This document shows positions 36,042 to 45,959 of a stretch of DNA of 64,000 bases, piece by piece. Position 1 is the first letter of the stretch, and the number at the start of each line of letters is the position of its first letter. The notes below the pieces were generated by a model that did no database searches, was not told where the DNA came from, and worked only from the letters and a program-made list of their open reading frames with translations. The position numbers and the translations under genes are program-made. The stretch is from Synechococcus sp. 1G10 (GTDB taxonomy: Bacteria; Cyanobacteriota; Cyanobacteriia; PCC-6307; Cyanobiaceae), in the NCBI RefSeq assembly GCF_002252625.1, contig NZ_NQKW01000001.1:310001-374000 (forward strand), read 5' to 3'.

Positions 36042-36071
36042 CGGGAAGCCGGGCCAAAGCCCGCTTCCCGT
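36041..36071. terminator. Bidirectional terminator-like hairpin between ccsA and rpe
   Basis: ACGGGAAGCCGGGC (36041-36054) pairs with GCCCGCTTCCCGT (36059-36071) with one bulged C and a 4-nt loop. It begins at the last base of the ccsA stop and lies 41 nt before the rpe stop, between two convergent genes. It lacks a long T-run but is the strongest stem-loop I saw in the window. Confidence 0.65.
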
Positions 36072-36111
36072 CGCTGCCTGCCGTACAACGGCGGCGACGC
36101 TGAAGAACCGC

Positions 36112-36795
36112 TCAGACCAGTACGGCCTCGGGGCGGCGGCTGTGGCGAATGCCCTCGATCGCGACGCGGTAGTCGGGGGCATTGAACACGGCCGAGCCGG
36201 CCACGATGGCATTGGCTCCGGCTTCCACCACCTGCCAGGCGTTGTTGGCCTTGAGGCCCCCGTCCACTTCGATCCAGGGATCGAGTCCACGCTCATCACA
36301 CATCCGGCGCAGGCGGCGCACCTTCTCCACGGCCGAGGGGATGAAGCTCTGCCCCCCGAAACCGGGGTTGACACTCATGATCAAGACCAGATCGCAGAGC
36401 TCGAGGCAGTACTCGAGGGTGTCCAGGGGAGTGCCGGGATTGAGCACTGCGCCGGCTTTCTTGCCGAGGTCCTTGATCTGGCCGAGATTGCGGTGCAGGT
36501 GCGGGCAGGCTTCGACCTGCACGTAGATGTGGTCGGCACCGGCCTTGGCGAAATCGCCCACATAGCGCTCCGGCTCCACGATCATCAGGTGGACATCGAG
36601 GGGCTTGCTGGTGACGGGGCGCAGGGCCTCGACGATCAGCGGGCCGATGGTGATGTTGGGAACGAAACGGCCATCCATGACGTCGACATGGATCCAGTCG
36701 GCTCCAGCCTCGTCAACGGCCCTGACCTCATCACCGAGGCGGGCAAAATCAGCGGAAAGGATCGACGGGGCGATCACCAGAGGCTTCGTGCTCAT
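36112..36795 (-). CDS. rpe: Ribulose-phosphate 3-epimerase
   Basis: A 227-residue TIM-barrel enzyme of the Calvin cycle and pentose phosphate pathway. It starts [21 protein letters not shown]; metal and active-site motifs are [42 protein letters not shown] and [11 protein letters not shown] 36795 is the family start; the frame stays open upstream to 36942 but that is the promoter region of glpX. It is divergent from glpX, with a 167 nt shared spacer. Confidence 0.97.
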   Translation of the reverse strand: MSTKPLVIAPSILSADFARLGDEVRAVDEAGADWIHVDVMDGRFVPNITIGPLIVEALRPVTSKPLDVHLMIVEPERYVGDFAKAGADHIYVQVEACPHLHRNLGQIKDLGKKAGAVLNPGTPLDTLEYCLELCDLVLIMSVNPGFGGQSFIPSAVEKVRRLRRMCDERGLDPWIEVDGGLKANNAWQVVEAGANAIVAGSAVFNAPDYRVAIEGIRHSRRPEAVLV

Positions 36796-36962
36796 GGTTG
36801 GGGCCACCGGGGGCAAGGGAGCCCGCTGATTGTAGGAACGCGGGGTGGGGGGTCTCACGCGGCGCTGATACAGTGACGCCCGCTTCTTGTCGGAAAGACC
36901 TTGCCGCAGCTGGTCTGCCTGTCTTTCTGCTGACGCCTTCATTCTCCCCCTGCCGGACCGTC

Positions 36963-37967
36963 GTGGATCGCACCCTCATTCAGGAATTGCTCGAAGTTGT
37001 CGAGCAGGCCGCCATCGCCTCCGCCCACCTCACAGGGCTTGGCAAAAAAGATGAGGCTGATGCCGCCGCCGTCGAAGCGATGCGCATCCGAATGGGCTCC
37101 ATCGCCATGCAGGGGCGGATTGTGATCGGCGAGGGCGAGAGAGATGAAGCCCCGATGCTCTACATCGGCGAGGAAGTGGGCAGCGGCACCGGCCCCGGCG
37201 TCGATTTCGCCGTGGATCCCTGCGAAGGCACCAACCTCTGCGCCAATGCCCAGGACGGTTCGATGGCAGTGCTCGCCGCCTCCGACCGCGGCGGGCTCTT
37301 CAATGCTCCCGACTTCTACATGAAGAAGCTGGCGGCACCCCCGGCCGCCAAGGGCAAGGTGGACATCCGCAAGAGCGCGACCGAGAACATCGCCATTCTG
37401 AGCGAATGCCTGGGCATGCCCGCCAGCGACCTGACGATCGTGGTGATGGACCGCGCCCGCCACAAGGACCTGATCGCCGAGATCCGCGCCACCGGAGCCC
37501 GGGTCAAGCCGATCAGCGACGGTGACGTGCAGGCCGCGATCGCCTGTGGCTTCGCCGGCACCGGCACCCACTGCCTGATGGGCATCGGCGCTGCCCCGGA
37601 AGGTGTGATCTCCGCGGCGGCCCTGCGTTGCCTCGGCGCCCATTTCCAGGGCCAGCTGGTGTACGACCCCGCCATCGCTCAGACCAGCGAGTGGGCCGAC
37701 TACACCAAGGAAGGCAACATCGAGCGGCTCAACTCGATGGGCATCACCGACATCGACAAGGTGTACGAGGCCGAGGAGCTTGCCTCCGGTGACAACGTGG
37801 TGTTCGCCGGAAGCGGCATCACTCCGGGCCTGCTGTTCAAAGGTGTGGTCTTCGAGCGCGACTGCACCCGCACCAGCAGCCTGATCATCAGCTCGCTCGA
37901 CTCCTCGGCCCGCTTCACCGATACGGTGCACATCAAGCCCGGCGCCCAAAGCGTCGCCCTGCGCTGA
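36963..37967 (+). CDS. glpX: Class II fructose-1,6-/sedoheptulose-1,7-bisphosphatase
   Basis: A 334-residue bifunctional FBPase/SBPase of the Calvin cycle. It starts [20 protein letters not shown] with metal-site motifs [12 protein letters not shown] and [15 protein letters not shown], then [42 protein letters not shown]. Start GTG 36963. The upstream divergent spacer contains TGATACAGT at about 36867-36875, a possible extended -10 element. It is followed 10 nt later by hemA. Confidence 0.97.
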   Translation: MDRTLIQELLEVVEQAAIASAHLTGLGKKDEADAAAVEAMRIRMGSIAMQGRIVIGEGERDEAPMLYIGEEVGSGTGPGVDFAVDPCEGTNLCANAQDGSMAVLAASDRGGLFNAPDFYMKKLAAPPAAKGKVDIRKSATENIAILSECLGMPASDLTIVVMDRARHKDLIAEIRATGARVKPISDGDVQAAIACGFAGTGTHCLMGIGAAPEGVISAAALRCLGAHFQGQLVYDPAIAQTSEWADYTKEGNIERLNSMGITDIDKVYEAEELASGDNVVFAGSGITPGLLFKGVVFERDCTRTSSLIISSLDSSARFTDTVHIKPGAQSVALR

Positions 37968-37977
37968 GCCGCCTCCC

Positions 37978-39288
37978 ATGCACATCGCCGTCGTCGGCCT
38001 CAGCCACCGCACGGCTCCGGTCGAGATCCGGGAGCGACTGAGCATCCCCGAGCAGACCATGGAGGTATCCCTCCAGAACCTGCGCGGGGACTCCCAGGTG
38101 CTCGAGGCCTCCATCCTCAGCACCTGCAACCGGCTCGAGATCTACACACTGCTGCGCAGCCCCGAGCAGGGCATCCATGCCGTCGGCAGCTTTCTCAGCC
38201 AGCACTCCGGGCTCGACTTCGGGGAGCTCACCCCCCATCTCTTCACCTACCACCACGAGGACGCGGTGGCCCACCTGTTGCGGGTGGCCGCCGGCCTCGA
38301 CAGCCTTGTGCTGGGAGAAGGTCAGATCCTCTCCCAGGTGAAGAAGATGGTGCGGCTGGGCCAGGAACACGGCTCGATCGGACCGATCCTCAATCGCCTG
38401 CTCAACCAGGCGGTGAGCACCGGCAAACGGGTGCGCAGCGAAACCAACCTCGGCACCGGCGCGGTCTCGATCAGCTCCGCCGCCGTGGAGCTGGCCCAGT
38501 TGAAGGTGGGCCAGGCCCGTGGCCTCGACGAACTGGTGCCGCTCGATCAGGAACAGGTGGCGGTGGTGGGGGCCGGTCGCATGGCCCGCCTGCTGCTGCA
38601 ACATCTGCAGGCCAAGGGCTGCCGCGGCCTTGTGCTGCTCAACCGCACCGCAGAGCGGGCCGAGGCCCTGGCTGCTGATTTCCCTGAGTTCCCCGTCCAG
38701 TGCCGCCCGCTGAGCGACCTGGACCACTGCCTGAGCACCTGCTCACTGGTGTTCACCAGCACAGGGGCCGAGGAGCCGATCATCGACGCCGAACGGCTCG
38801 GCCGCCTGAACCGGCGTTCCTCCCTGATGCTCATCGACATCGGTGTTCCGCGCAACATCAGCGCCGACGTGCGGGAGCTCGGTGGCGTCGAGGCTTTCGA
38901 CGTCGACGATCTCCAGGAGGTTGTGACCCGCAACCAGGAGGCCCGCCGCGACATCGCGGCCGAGGCCGAAGGGCTGCTGCAGGAGGAGGCCCGGCAGTTC
39001 CTGGAGTGGTGGGACGGGCTGGAGGCGGTTCCCACCCTGAACCGCCTGCGCCAGCAGCTGGAGGAGATCCGCGAGCAGGAGCTGCAGAAGGCCCTCAGCC
39101 GCATGGGTCCCGACCTCTCCGTGCGGGAACGCAAGGTGGTGGAAGCCCTGAGCAAGGGCATCATCAACAAGATCCTGCACAGCCCAGTCACCAATCTGCG
39201 GGCGCCCCAGCCCCGCCAGCAACGCCATCAGGCGATGCAGGTGCTGCATCAGCTGTTTGCCCTCGACGCAGAGGGCGAGGCGACTTGA
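37978..39288 (+). CDS. hemA: Glutamyl-tRNA reductase
   Basis: A 436-residue enzyme making glutamate-1-semialdehyde, the first committed step of tetrapyrrole synthesis. The catalytic Cys is in LSTCNRLEIYTLL; the NADPH domain has VVGAGRMARLLLQHL, and the C-terminal dimerisation helix includes KGIINKILHSPVTNLR. It starts ATG 37978, 10 nt after glpX, so the two genes are likely co-transcribed. It supplies heme and bilins used by pcyA and chlorophyll used by chlP. Confidence 0.97.
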   Translation: MHIAVVGLSHRTAPVEIRERLSIPEQTMEVSLQNLRGDSQVLEASILSTCNRLEIYTLLRSPEQGIHAVGSFLSQHSGLDFGELTPHLFTYHHEDAVAHLLRVAAGLDSLVLGEGQILSQVKKMVRLGQEHGSIGPILNRLLNQAVSTGKRVRSETNLGTGAVSISSAAVELAQLKVGQARGLDELVPLDQEQVAVVGAGRMARLLLQHLQAKGCRGLVLLNRTAERAEALAADFPEFPVQCRPLSDLDHCLSTCSLVFTSTGAEEPIIDAERLGRLNRRSSLMLIDIGVPRNISADVRELGGVEAFDVDDLQEVVTRNQEARRDIAAEAEGLLQEEARQFLEWWDGLEAVPTLNRLRQQLEEIREQELQKALSRMGPDLSVRERKVVEALSKGIINKILHSPVTNLRAPQPRQQRHQAMQVLHQLFALDAEGEAT

Positions 39289-39327
39289 TGTCACCAGGGC
39301 TACAGCGGCCAGCCACAGTTTTGTGCT

Positions 39328-39348
39328 GACGCCTGGCGTTCAGGCGTC
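39328..39348 (+). promoter_or_regulatory. Perfect 8-bp hairpin after hemA
   Basis: GACGCCTG (39328-39335) and CAGGCGTC (39341-39348) form a stem with a 5-nt loop, 40 nt after the hemA stop and 62 nt before glgC. No T-run follows. A transcription end or mRNA-stabilising hairpin is possible. Confidence 0.5.
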
Positions 39349-39409
39349 TGGAGGCACCTGATCCGGTACGGTGCTCGCACGCTGACAGCAGCAGTTCCGG
39401 AGGGCATTG

Positions 39410-40705
39410 ATGAAGAGGGTTCTGGCGATCATTCTTGGCGGCGGCGCCGGCACCCGGCTCTATCCCCTCACCAAGATGCGGGCCAAGCCGGCTGTACCGC
39501 TGGCAGGGAAATATCGCCTGATCGATATCCCCATCAGCAACTGCATCAACTCGGGGATCAACAAGATCTACGTGCTCACGCAGTTCAACAGCGCCTCGCT
39601 GAATCGCCACCTCACCCAGAGTTACAACCTCTCCGCCGGCTTCGGGCAGGGCTTTGTCGAAGTGCTGGCGGCCCAGCAGACCCCCGATAGTCCCACCTGG
39701 TTCGAGGGCACCGCCGATGCCGTGCGCAAGTACCAGTGGCTGTTCCAGGAATGGGATGTGGATCAGTATCTGATCCTCTCCGGTGATCAGCTCTACCGGA
39801 TGGATTACAGCCGTTTCGTGGATCACCACATCCAGTCCGGCGCCGATCTGACGGTGGGGGCCCTGCCGGTGGATGGTGATCAGGCTGAAGGCTTCGGGCT
39901 GATGCGCACCGACCTCGATGGCCGCATTCGTGAATTTTCCGAAAAGCCCAAGGGTGAGGCCCTTGAAGCCATGAAGGTGGACACCGCCCGCCTCGGGCTG
40001 GCGGAAGCCGAGGCAGCTCGCCGGCCCTACCTGGCCTCGATGGGCATTTATGTCTTCAGCCGCGACACACTCTTCGATCTGCTGGCGCAGAACCCTGCCT
40101 CAACCGATTTCGGCAAGGAGATCATTCCCACCGCCCTGGGGCAGGGTGACAATCTCAGGGCCTACCTCTTCGACGATTACTGGGAGGACATCGGCACGAT
40201 CGGGGCCTTCTACGAAGCCAACCTGGCTCTGACCGATCAACCGAGGCCAGCCTTCTCCTTCTACGACGAGAAGTTCCCGATCTACACCCGGCCCCGCTAT
40301 CTGCCCCCGAGCAAATTGCTGGATGCCCAGGTCACCCAGTCGATCATCGGTGAGGGCTCCCTGCTGCAGGACTGCAGCATTCACCACTGTGTGCTCGGCG
40401 TGCGCTCCCGCATCGAAGGTGAAGTGGTGCTGCAGGACACTCTGGTGATGGGGGCCGACTTCTTCGAATCCAGCGAGGAGCGGGCCGTGCTGCGCGAACG
40501 GGGCGGCATTCCGGTGGGAGTGGGCCGCGGCACCACGGTGCGCCGGGCGATTCTCGACAAGAATGTGCGGATCGGTCGCAACGTCACGATCGTGAACAAG
40601 GATCATGTCGAGGAGGCCGACCGGCCCGAGCTGGGCTTCTACATCCGCAACGGCATCGTGGTGGTGGAAAAGAACGCCACCATCGCCGACGGCACCGTGA
40701 TCTGA
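39410..40705 (+). CDS. glgC: Glucose-1-phosphate adenylyltransferase
   Basis: A 431-residue ADP-glucose pyrophosphorylase for glycogen synthesis. It has [20 protein letters not shown] (nucleotide binding), [34 protein letters not shown] (Glc-1-P site) and a left-handed beta-helix C-terminus with [13 protein letters not shown]. It is normally activated by 3-phosphoglycerate. A clear GGAGGG ribosome site at 39399-39404 supports ATG 39410 over the adjacent TTG 39407. Confidence 0.97.
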   Translation: MKRVLAIILGGGAGTRLYPLTKMRAKPAVPLAGKYRLIDIPISNCINSGINKIYVLTQFNSASLNRHLTQSYNLSAGFGQGFVEVLAAQQTPDSPTWFEGTADAVRKYQWLFQEWDVDQYLILSGDQLYRMDYSRFVDHHIQSGADLTVGALPVDGDQAEGFGLMRTDLDGRIREFSEKPKGEALEAMKVDTARLGLAEAEAARRPYLASMGIYVFSRDTLFDLLAQNPASTDFGKEIIPTALGQGDNLRAYLFDDYWEDIGTIGAFYEANLALTDQPRPAFSFYDEKFPIYTRPRYLPPSKLLDAQVTQSIIGEGSLLQDCSIHHCVLGVRSRIEGEVVLQDTLVMGADFFESSEERAVLRERGGIPVGVGRGTTVRRAILDKNVRIGRNVTIVNKDHVEEADRPELGFYIRNGIVVVEKNATIADGTVI

Positions 40706-40818
40706 ACCAGCTGCTGAGCCAGCCGATCTGAGCGCTTGCTGACACAGGCGCCAGGCCACCGGCGTTCGGGCAGGCTCAAGGCCACACTGAACCCGAACGG
40801 CCTGCACGCCAACTTCTC

Positions 40819-42234
40819 ATGAGCAAAGCACACTTCGGCCTGATCGGCCTCGGAGTGATGGGCGAAAACCTGGTCCTCAACGCTGAACGCAACGGGTACT
40901 CCAGCGTCGTCTTCAACCGCACCTACGCCAAGACCGAAGACTTTCTGAATGGCCGGGCCGCCGGGCTGAACATCATCGGTGCCCATACCCTCGAGGAATT
41001 CGTCGGGGCCCTGGAGCGACCCCGCCGCATCCTGATGATGATCAAGGCGGGAGAACCGATCGACGCCATGATCGCCCAGATCTCACCCCTGCTGGAGGAC
41101 GGTGATCTGCTGATCGACGGCGGCAACTCCCTCTACACCGACACCGAGAGGCGGGTGAAGGAGCTTGAGAGCCAGAGCTTCGGCTACATCGGCATGGGCG
41201 TCTCCGGCGGCGCCAAGGGAGCACTGGAGGGGCCGAGCATGATGCCCGGCGGCACCAAGGCCGCTTACGACGCCATTGAGGGCCTGGTGTGCAAGATGGC
41301 CGCACAGGTGGCGGACGGCCCCTGCGTCACCTACATCGGCCCTGGCGGTGCTGGCCATTTCGTCAAGACCGTGCACAACGGCATCGAGTACGGAATCGAG
41401 CAGATCCTGGTCGAGGCCTACGACCTGATGAAGCGCTGCGCCGGCATGGATGGCCTGGCCATGGCCAAGGTGTTTGACGGCTGGAACCAGCTGGAGGAGC
41501 TCTCCTCCTACCTGGTCGAAATCACCGAGGTGTGCCTGCGCACCCGGGATCCCGAGGATGGCGGGGATCTGGTGGAGAAGATCCTCGATGTGGCCGGCCA
41601 GAAGGGCACCGGGCTCTGGACCGTGGTCAGTGCCCTGGAGATGGGGGTGGCTGTGCCCACCATCTATGCGGCGCTCAATGGCCGGGTGATGAGCTCCCTT
41701 CACAGCGAGCGCCAGACGGCGGCGGCCGTGATCGCCGCGCCTGAGGCGGCGGCGATCGAGCTGGGTGAACCCTCCGAAGGCATGCCAGCCCTGCGCGATG
41801 CCATCACCCTCGCCTGCATCGCCAGCTATGCCCAGGGCATGGCCCTGATGGTGGAAGCCTCGGCCCTGCATGAGTACGACCTCAACCTCTCCGCCATCGC
41901 CCAGATCTGGAAGGGGGGCTGCATCATTCGCGCCAAGCTGCTGCAGCGCATCCAGAACGCCTACGACGCCAACCCGGAGCTGACCAACCTGATGGTCGAC
42001 CCCTGGTTCGCCGAACAGGTGAATGCGCGCCTCCCCGGCCTGCGTCAGGTGGTGGCCGGGGCAGCCCTGGCCGGCATCCCCGTGCCCTGCCTGAGCAGCA
42101 CCCTCGATTACATCGACAGCTACCGCACGGCGCGGCTGCCCCAGAACCTGCTCCAGGCCATGCGCGACTGCTTCGGCGCCCACACCTACCAACGGGTGGA
42201 CCGCGAGGGCAGCTTCCACACCGAGTGGCTGTGA
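40819..42234 (+). CDS. gnd: 6-phosphogluconate dehydrogenase (decarboxylating)
   Basis: A 471-residue oxidative pentose phosphate enzyme. Motifs: GLIGLGVMGENLVLNAERNG (NADP), DGGNSLYTDTERR, GMGVSGGAKGALEGPSMMPGG, GAGHFVKTVHNGIEYG (catalytic Lys) and the C-terminal RVDREGSFHTEWL. It starts ATG 40819 after a 113 nt spacer. The stop overlaps the pgl ATG by one base (TGATG). Confidence 0.97.
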   Translation: MSKAHFGLIGLGVMGENLVLNAERNGYSSVVFNRTYAKTEDFLNGRAAGLNIIGAHTLEEFVGALERPRRILMMIKAGEPIDAMIAQISPLLEDGDLLIDGGNSLYTDTERRVKELESQSFGYIGMGVSGGAKGALEGPSMMPGGTKAAYDAIEGLVCKMAAQVADGPCVTYIGPGGAGHFVKTVHNGIEYGIEQILVEAYDLMKRCAGMDGLAMAKVFDGWNQLEELSSYLVEITEVCLRTRDPEDGGDLVEKILDVAGQKGTGLWTVVSALEMGVAVPTIYAALNGRVMSSLHSERQTAAAVIAAPEAAAIELGEPSEGMPALRDAITLACIASYAQGMALMVEASALHEYDLNLSAIAQIWKGGCIIRAKLLQRIQNAYDANPELTNLMVDPWFAEQVNARLPGLRQVVAGAALAGIPVPCLSSTLDYIDSYRTARLPQNLLQAMRDCFGAHTYQRVDREGSFHTEWL

Positions 42235-42965
42235 TGCGCAGCCAGCCGCCGGCCACCTACAGGGTCGAAGTGGCCGCCGATGGCGGCGAGCTGGCCCGGC
42301 GCACCGCCGAGACCATCGCTGCCTGCATCGATCTGGCCCTGGCCCAGCGGGATCGGGCCCAGATCGCCCTCGCCGGGGGAGGCACACCTGCCGCGGCCTA
42401 CCGGCTGCTGGCGCGGGAGCGGCTGCCCTGGCAACGGGTGGATGTGCTGCTGGGCGATGAACGCTGGGTGGCGGCCGACGACCCCTCCAGCAACGCCCTG
42501 ATGCTGCATCAGACCCTGCTGGCGGAGGCCCCGGGATCCGAGGCGCGCTTCCATCCGGTGCCCACCGACCTGGAGAGCCCGGAAGCCAGCGCCGCCGCCT
42601 ACGCCGCCATGGTGGCCAGGCTCTGCCCCGGCGATCCACCGATCTTCGATCTGGTGCTGCTGGGTCTGGGGGAGGACGGCCACACGGCTTCCCTCTTTCC
42701 TGGAACCCCGGCCACCACGGTCGTCGACCGGGAGGCCACGGTGAGCGAAGGCAAGGGACTGCCCAGGGTCACCCTCACAGCTCCCGTGCTGAGCGCGGCG
42801 CGCCAGGTGCTGTTCCTGGTGAGCGGGGCCGGCAAGCAGCAGGCCCTGCGGCGCCTGCTGGATCCCGATGAATCACCCGAGCGCACGCCCGCCCGGCTGG
42901 TATGCCCACGCCAGCAGGTGCTGATCCTCGCCGATGCCGCCGCTGCGGCAGGCTTGGAGGAGTGA
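42234..42965 (+). CDS. pgl: 6-phosphogluconolactonase
   Basis: A 243-residue NagB/RpiA-fold lactonase. Motifs: IALAGGGTPAAAYRLLA, VDVLLGDERWVAADDPSSNALM and LVLLGLGEDGHTASLFPGT (catalytic His region). It catalyses the step before gnd in the oxidative pentose phosphate pathway; the two genes are in reversed pathway order but translationally coupled. The ATG is in the gnd stop overlap, and its own stop overlaps the next gene's GTG. Confidence 0.95.
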   Translation: MRSQPPATYRVEVAADGGELARRTAETIAACIDLALAQRDRAQIALAGGGTPAAAYRLLARERLPWQRVDVLLGDERWVAADDPSSNALMLHQTLLAEAPGSEARFHPVPTDLESPEASAAAYAAMVARLCPGDPPIFDLVLLGLGEDGHTASLFPGTPATTVVDREATVSEGKGLPRVTLTAPVLSAARQVLFLVSGAGKQQALRRLLDPDESPERTPARLVCPRQQVLILADAAAAAGLEE

Positions 42966-43534
42966 TCGAGCTGGCCCTGATGGTTGCACCCCTGCTGGTG
43001 GTGAGCGGTGATGGATTCAGCGGCTGGCTGGCCCTCAACGACACGATCATGGGCGGAAGCAGCAGCGGGGCCTGCCGCAGCGGACCGTCCGGACTGGTGT
43101 TTGAGGCGGAAGTGATCGAAGCCGGCGGCGGCTTCGTGAGCTGCCGCTCCCCCCTGTTCTCGCCGCCCCTTGACCTGAGCGCCTACCGGGCGCTCCAGTT
43201 CGACCTGCGCGGCGACGGGCGCCGCTACAAGCTTGCCGTGGCCTGCGCCGATGGGGTGGCTGGCCTCACCGAACTGATCCCGGGGGGGCTGCGCTGGGTG
43301 AGCGAATTCGCCACCAACCCGGATGGTCCCACAACAGTGGAGATCCCCTTCGAGCAGTTGAAAGCCTCGGTACGGGCCCAGCCCATGTCACTGCCCCTGC
43401 TGCGCTTCGATCCCAGCCGGATCACCCGGCTGCAGATCCTGCACTCGAAGTTCGGCGACGATGGCCGACCCAACCCCGGCTTCCGCGCCGGTGCCCTGCG
43501 CCTCGACGTGGAAGCGATCCGGGCCGTTCCCTGA
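42962..43534 (+). CDS. CIA30 family protein
   Basis: A 190-residue beta-sandwich protein of the complex I intermediate-associated protein 30 family, with NDTIMGGSSSG near the N-terminus, GGFVSCRSPLFSPPLDLS, QFDLRGDGRRYKL and ITRLQILHSKFG. In mitochondria CIA30 assists complex I assembly; in cyanobacteria its role is not established. GTG 42962 overlaps pgl (GTGA); an ATG at 42980 is also possible. The link with gnd-pgl is positional only. Confidence 0.85.
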   Translation: MIELALMVAPLLVVSGDGFSGWLALNDTIMGGSSSGACRSGPSGLVFEAEVIEAGGGFVSCRSPLFSPPLDLSAYRALQFDLRGDGRRYKLAVACADGVAGLTELIPGGLRWVSEFATNPDGPTTVEIPFEQLKASVRAQPMSLPLLRFDPSRITRLQILHSKFGDDGRPNPGFRAGALRLDVEAIRAVP

Positions 43535-43535
43535 C

Positions 43536-43901
43536 GTGAGCGAGCTGCTGAGACGGGTTGCCGCTGCAGCTGATCTCTGCCTGAAACCCCATCGGCACGC
43601 TGTGGTGATCAGCTCTGGCCAGCCGGGCCAGGAAGAGTGCAGCCTGCGGCTGCTATGCCGCCGGGCCGATGGCGAGCGGTCGGAACTTGACGACATCGAG
43701 CTGGAGATCTACCGCAGCGGAGACGATCTGCACCTGATGCTGAGCTGGCCTGAGCAAACCGATCAACCCATGCTGTGGCAAGGCAACCATCCGGTCTGGA
43801 TGAATGGCGACAGCGGCCAGCGCTGCGAGCGACCACCCGCCGGGGCGGCACTGGAGGCTCTGGCCAGGCGGCTGCGGGCTTTGCTCAGCCCTGATCGGTG
43901 A
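43536..43901 (+). CDS. Hypothetical protein
   Basis: A 121-residue soluble protein starting GTG 43536 directly after the CIA30 gene. It has a helical start ([20 protein letters not shown]), central beta-like stretches with [24 protein letters not shown] and a tryptophan/proline-rich middle ([21 protein letters not shown]), ending with a Leu/Arg helix. No family recognised. Its 3' end overlaps the convergent ilvD by 17 nt. Confidence 0.75.
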   Translation: MSELLRRVAAAADLCLKPHRHAVVISSGQPGQEECSLRLLCRRADGERSELDDIELEIYRSGDDLHLMLSWPEQTDQPMLWQGNHPVWMNGDSGQRCERPPAGAALEALARRLRALLSPDR

Positions 43902-45555
43902 CCGCCCCCAGGCTGCTGCTGCTCACCTGGCGGGCGTACTTGCCCAGGACACCCGTGCGGTAGCGGGGCTCGGGTTTCACCCAGGCAGCACGGCGGCGCT
44001 CCAGCTCGGCCGGATCCACGTTCAGCTGAATCAGCAGCTGGTGCGCGTCGACGGTGATGCTGTCGCCCTCCTGCACCAGGGCAATGGTGCCGCCCACGGC
44101 GGCTTCGGGGGCCACATGGCCCACCACCAGCCCGTAGGAGCCGCCACTGAAACGACCATCGGTGATCAGCGCCACCGATTCCCCCAGGCCCTGGCCCACG
44201 ATCGCGGCCGTGGGCGAGAGCATCTCGCGCATCCCGGGTCCGCCGACAGGGCCCTCGTAGCGAACCACCACCACATCACCGGCATGGACCCCACCGGCGA
44301 GGATCGCCTCCAGGGCGCTCTCCTCGCTCTCGAACACCCGGGCCGGACCGGTGATCACCGGGGTCTTGACGCCGCTGATCTTGGCGACAGCCCCCTCTTC
44401 GGCCAGGTTGCCCCTGAGGATCGCCAGGTGCCCTTTGGCATAGAGCGGATTGGAGAGGGGCCGGATCACCTCCTGATCGGCCGGCGGCACGCTGGGGACA
44501 TCCGCAAGCACCTGCTTGAGCGTGAGGCCTTCGATGGTGCGGCAGTCGCCGTGCAGAAGGCCGGCATCAAGCAGCAGCTTCATCACCTGGGGGATGCCAC
44601 CGGCCCGGTGCAGATCCACCGTCACGAAGCGGCCGCTTGGCTTGAGATCGCAGATCACCGGCACCCGCTGCCGGATGGTTTCGAAATCATCGATCGTGAG
44701 CGGCACCTCGGCGGTGCACGCAATCGCCAGCAGGTGCAGCACCGAGTTGGTGGAGCCACCCACCGCCATGATCACGCTGATCGCATTCTCGATCGCCTCA
44801 CGGGTGATCAGATCGCGGGGGCGGATGTTCGCCTCGATGGCCCTCACCAGCACTTCGGCCGAGCGAGCGGCGCTTTCGGCCTTCTCCGGATCCTCGGCCG
44901 CCATGGTGGAACTGTAGGGCAGGCTCAGGCCCATTGCCTCAAAGGCAGAGCTCATCGTGTTGGCGGTGAACATGCCGCCGCAGCTGCCGGCGCCAGGGCA
45001 GGCGTTCTTCTCGATCGCCAGCAACTCCTCCTCATCGATGCGGCCCCCGGAGAACTGACCCACCGCCTCGAAGGCACTCACCACGGTGAGATCGCAGGGG
45101 CCAAGCCGTCCGGGCTTGATCGTGCCGCCGTACACGAAGATCGCCGGGATGTTCATGCGGGCCATGGCGAGCATGGCGCCGGGCATGTTCTTGTCGCAGC
45201 CGCCGATCGCCAGCAGGCCATCCATGCTCTGGGCATTGCAGGCGGTTTCGATCGAATCGGCGATCACCTCCCGAGACACCAGGGAGTACTTCATTCCCTC
45301 AGTGCCCATCGAGATGCCGTCGCTGACGGTGATCGTGCCGAACATCTGGGGCATGGCCCCCGCCAGGCGGGCGGTCTCCTCGGCGCAGCGAGCCAGATCG
45401 TTCAGGCCGATATTGCAAGGGGTGATCGTGCTGTAGCCGTTGGCGATGCCGATGATCGGCTTGTTGAAGTCACCGTCGCCAAAGCCAACCGCCCGCAACA
45501 TGGCCCGGTTGGGAGAACGCTGAACGCCTGCAGTGATGGCGGCGGAACGGAGCAT
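43885..45555 (-). CDS. ilvD: Dihydroxy-acid dehydratase
   Basis: A 556-residue Fe-S enzyme of branched-chain amino acid synthesis. It has [16 protein letters not shown] and [14 protein letters not shown] (cluster cysteines), [14 protein letters not shown] and the C-terminal [21 protein letters not shown]. Start ATG 45555 gives [20 protein letters not shown]. Monocistronic by spacing. Confidence 0.97.
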   Translation of the reverse strand: MLRSAAITAGVQRSPNRAMLRAVGFGDGDFNKPIIGIANGYSTITPCNIGLNDLARCAEETARLAGAMPQMFGTITVSDGISMGTEGMKYSLVSREVIADSIETACNAQSMDGLLAIGGCDKNMPGAMLAMARMNIPAIFVYGGTIKPGRLGPCDLTVVSAFEAVGQFSGGRIDEEELLAIEKNACPGAGSCGGMFTANTMSSAFEAMGLSLPYSSTMAAEDPEKAESAARSAEVLVRAIEANIRPRDLITREAIENAISVIMAVGGSTNSVLHLLAIACTAEVPLTIDDFETIRQRVPVICDLKPSGRFVTVDLHRAGGIPQVMKLLLDAGLLHGDCRTIEGLTLKQVLADVPSVPPADQEVIRPLSNPLYAKGHLAILRGNLAEEGAVAKISGVKTPVITGPARVFESEESALEAILAGGVHAGDVVVVRYEGPVGGPGMREMLSPTAAIVGQGLGESVALITDGRFSGGSYGLVVGHVAPEAAVGGTIALVQEGDSITVDAHQLLIQLNVDPAELERRRAAWVKPEPRYRTGVLGKYARQVSSSSLGAVTDQG

Positions 45556-45609
45556 GAACCCTTCAGTGGCACCGCTAGCAACCTACCGAGGCGTGCTGCC
45601 GCCTCTCCT

Positions 45610-45637
45610 CAGGCTTCAGGCTTCAGGATTCAGGCTT
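45610..45637. repeat. Heptanucleotide tandem repeat (4 x CAGGCTT, one variant)
   Basis: Units at 45610, 45617, 45624 (CAGGATT variant) and 45631. The array fills the short spacer between ilvD and the next leftward gene and extends over that gene's last codons. It resembles the short tandemly repeated heptamers known in cyanobacterial genomes. Confidence 0.8.
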
Positions 45638-45923
45638 CGGGGCTGAGGGTCTCCAGCTGACGGCGCACATCTTCGATCGCCCGGTTCAGCTCGTTGACCT
45701 TGTGTTGCAGCTGCCGCTCCAGCAACGGACGCCGCACGCCGTCTTCTCCCTCACGGGAGCCTCCCTGCAGGCGCGAGAGAGTGAGACTGCGCCGCTGACG
45801 CTGGGCCAGGCGGCGGCGCTCGGCTTCAGCAAGCAACCACCAGGCCAGGCCCGCGGCACCGATCACCACCCCGGCGACGGCACTGGCCAGGATGGGACTG
45901 GCGGGGGATCCGCGTTCGGCCAT
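45630..45923 (-). CDS. Small membrane-anchored coiled-coil protein, hypothetical
   Basis: A 97-residue protein: one N-terminal helix (ILASAVAGVVIGAAGLAWWLL) followed by a basic segment (RRRLAQRQRRS) and a predicted coiled coil (LERQLQHKVNELNRAIEDVRRQLETL). No family recognised; the architecture fits a scaffold or cell-division-type accessory protein, but this is only shape-based. It sits between ilvD and the GMC oxidoreductase, 36 nt from the latter, on the same strand. Confidence 0.75.
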   Translation of the reverse strand: MAERGSPASPILASAVAGVVIGAAGLAWWLLAEAERRRLAQRQRRSLTLSRLQGGSREGEDGVRRPLLERQLQHKVNELNRAIEDVRRQLETLSPEA

Positions 45924-45959
45924 GGGTGTCTGGTCCTCCCAACCCCTGATCGGGCAAGC

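Noticed and set aside
40764-40798. GTTCGGG/CCCGAAC inverted repeat between glgC and gnd as a terminator
   Set aside because: The loop is 21 nt and no T-run follows; too weak to call.
43804-45660. 618-codon plus-strand open frame opposite ilvD
   Set aside because: Antisense of ilvD; the long frame follows from high GC at third positions.
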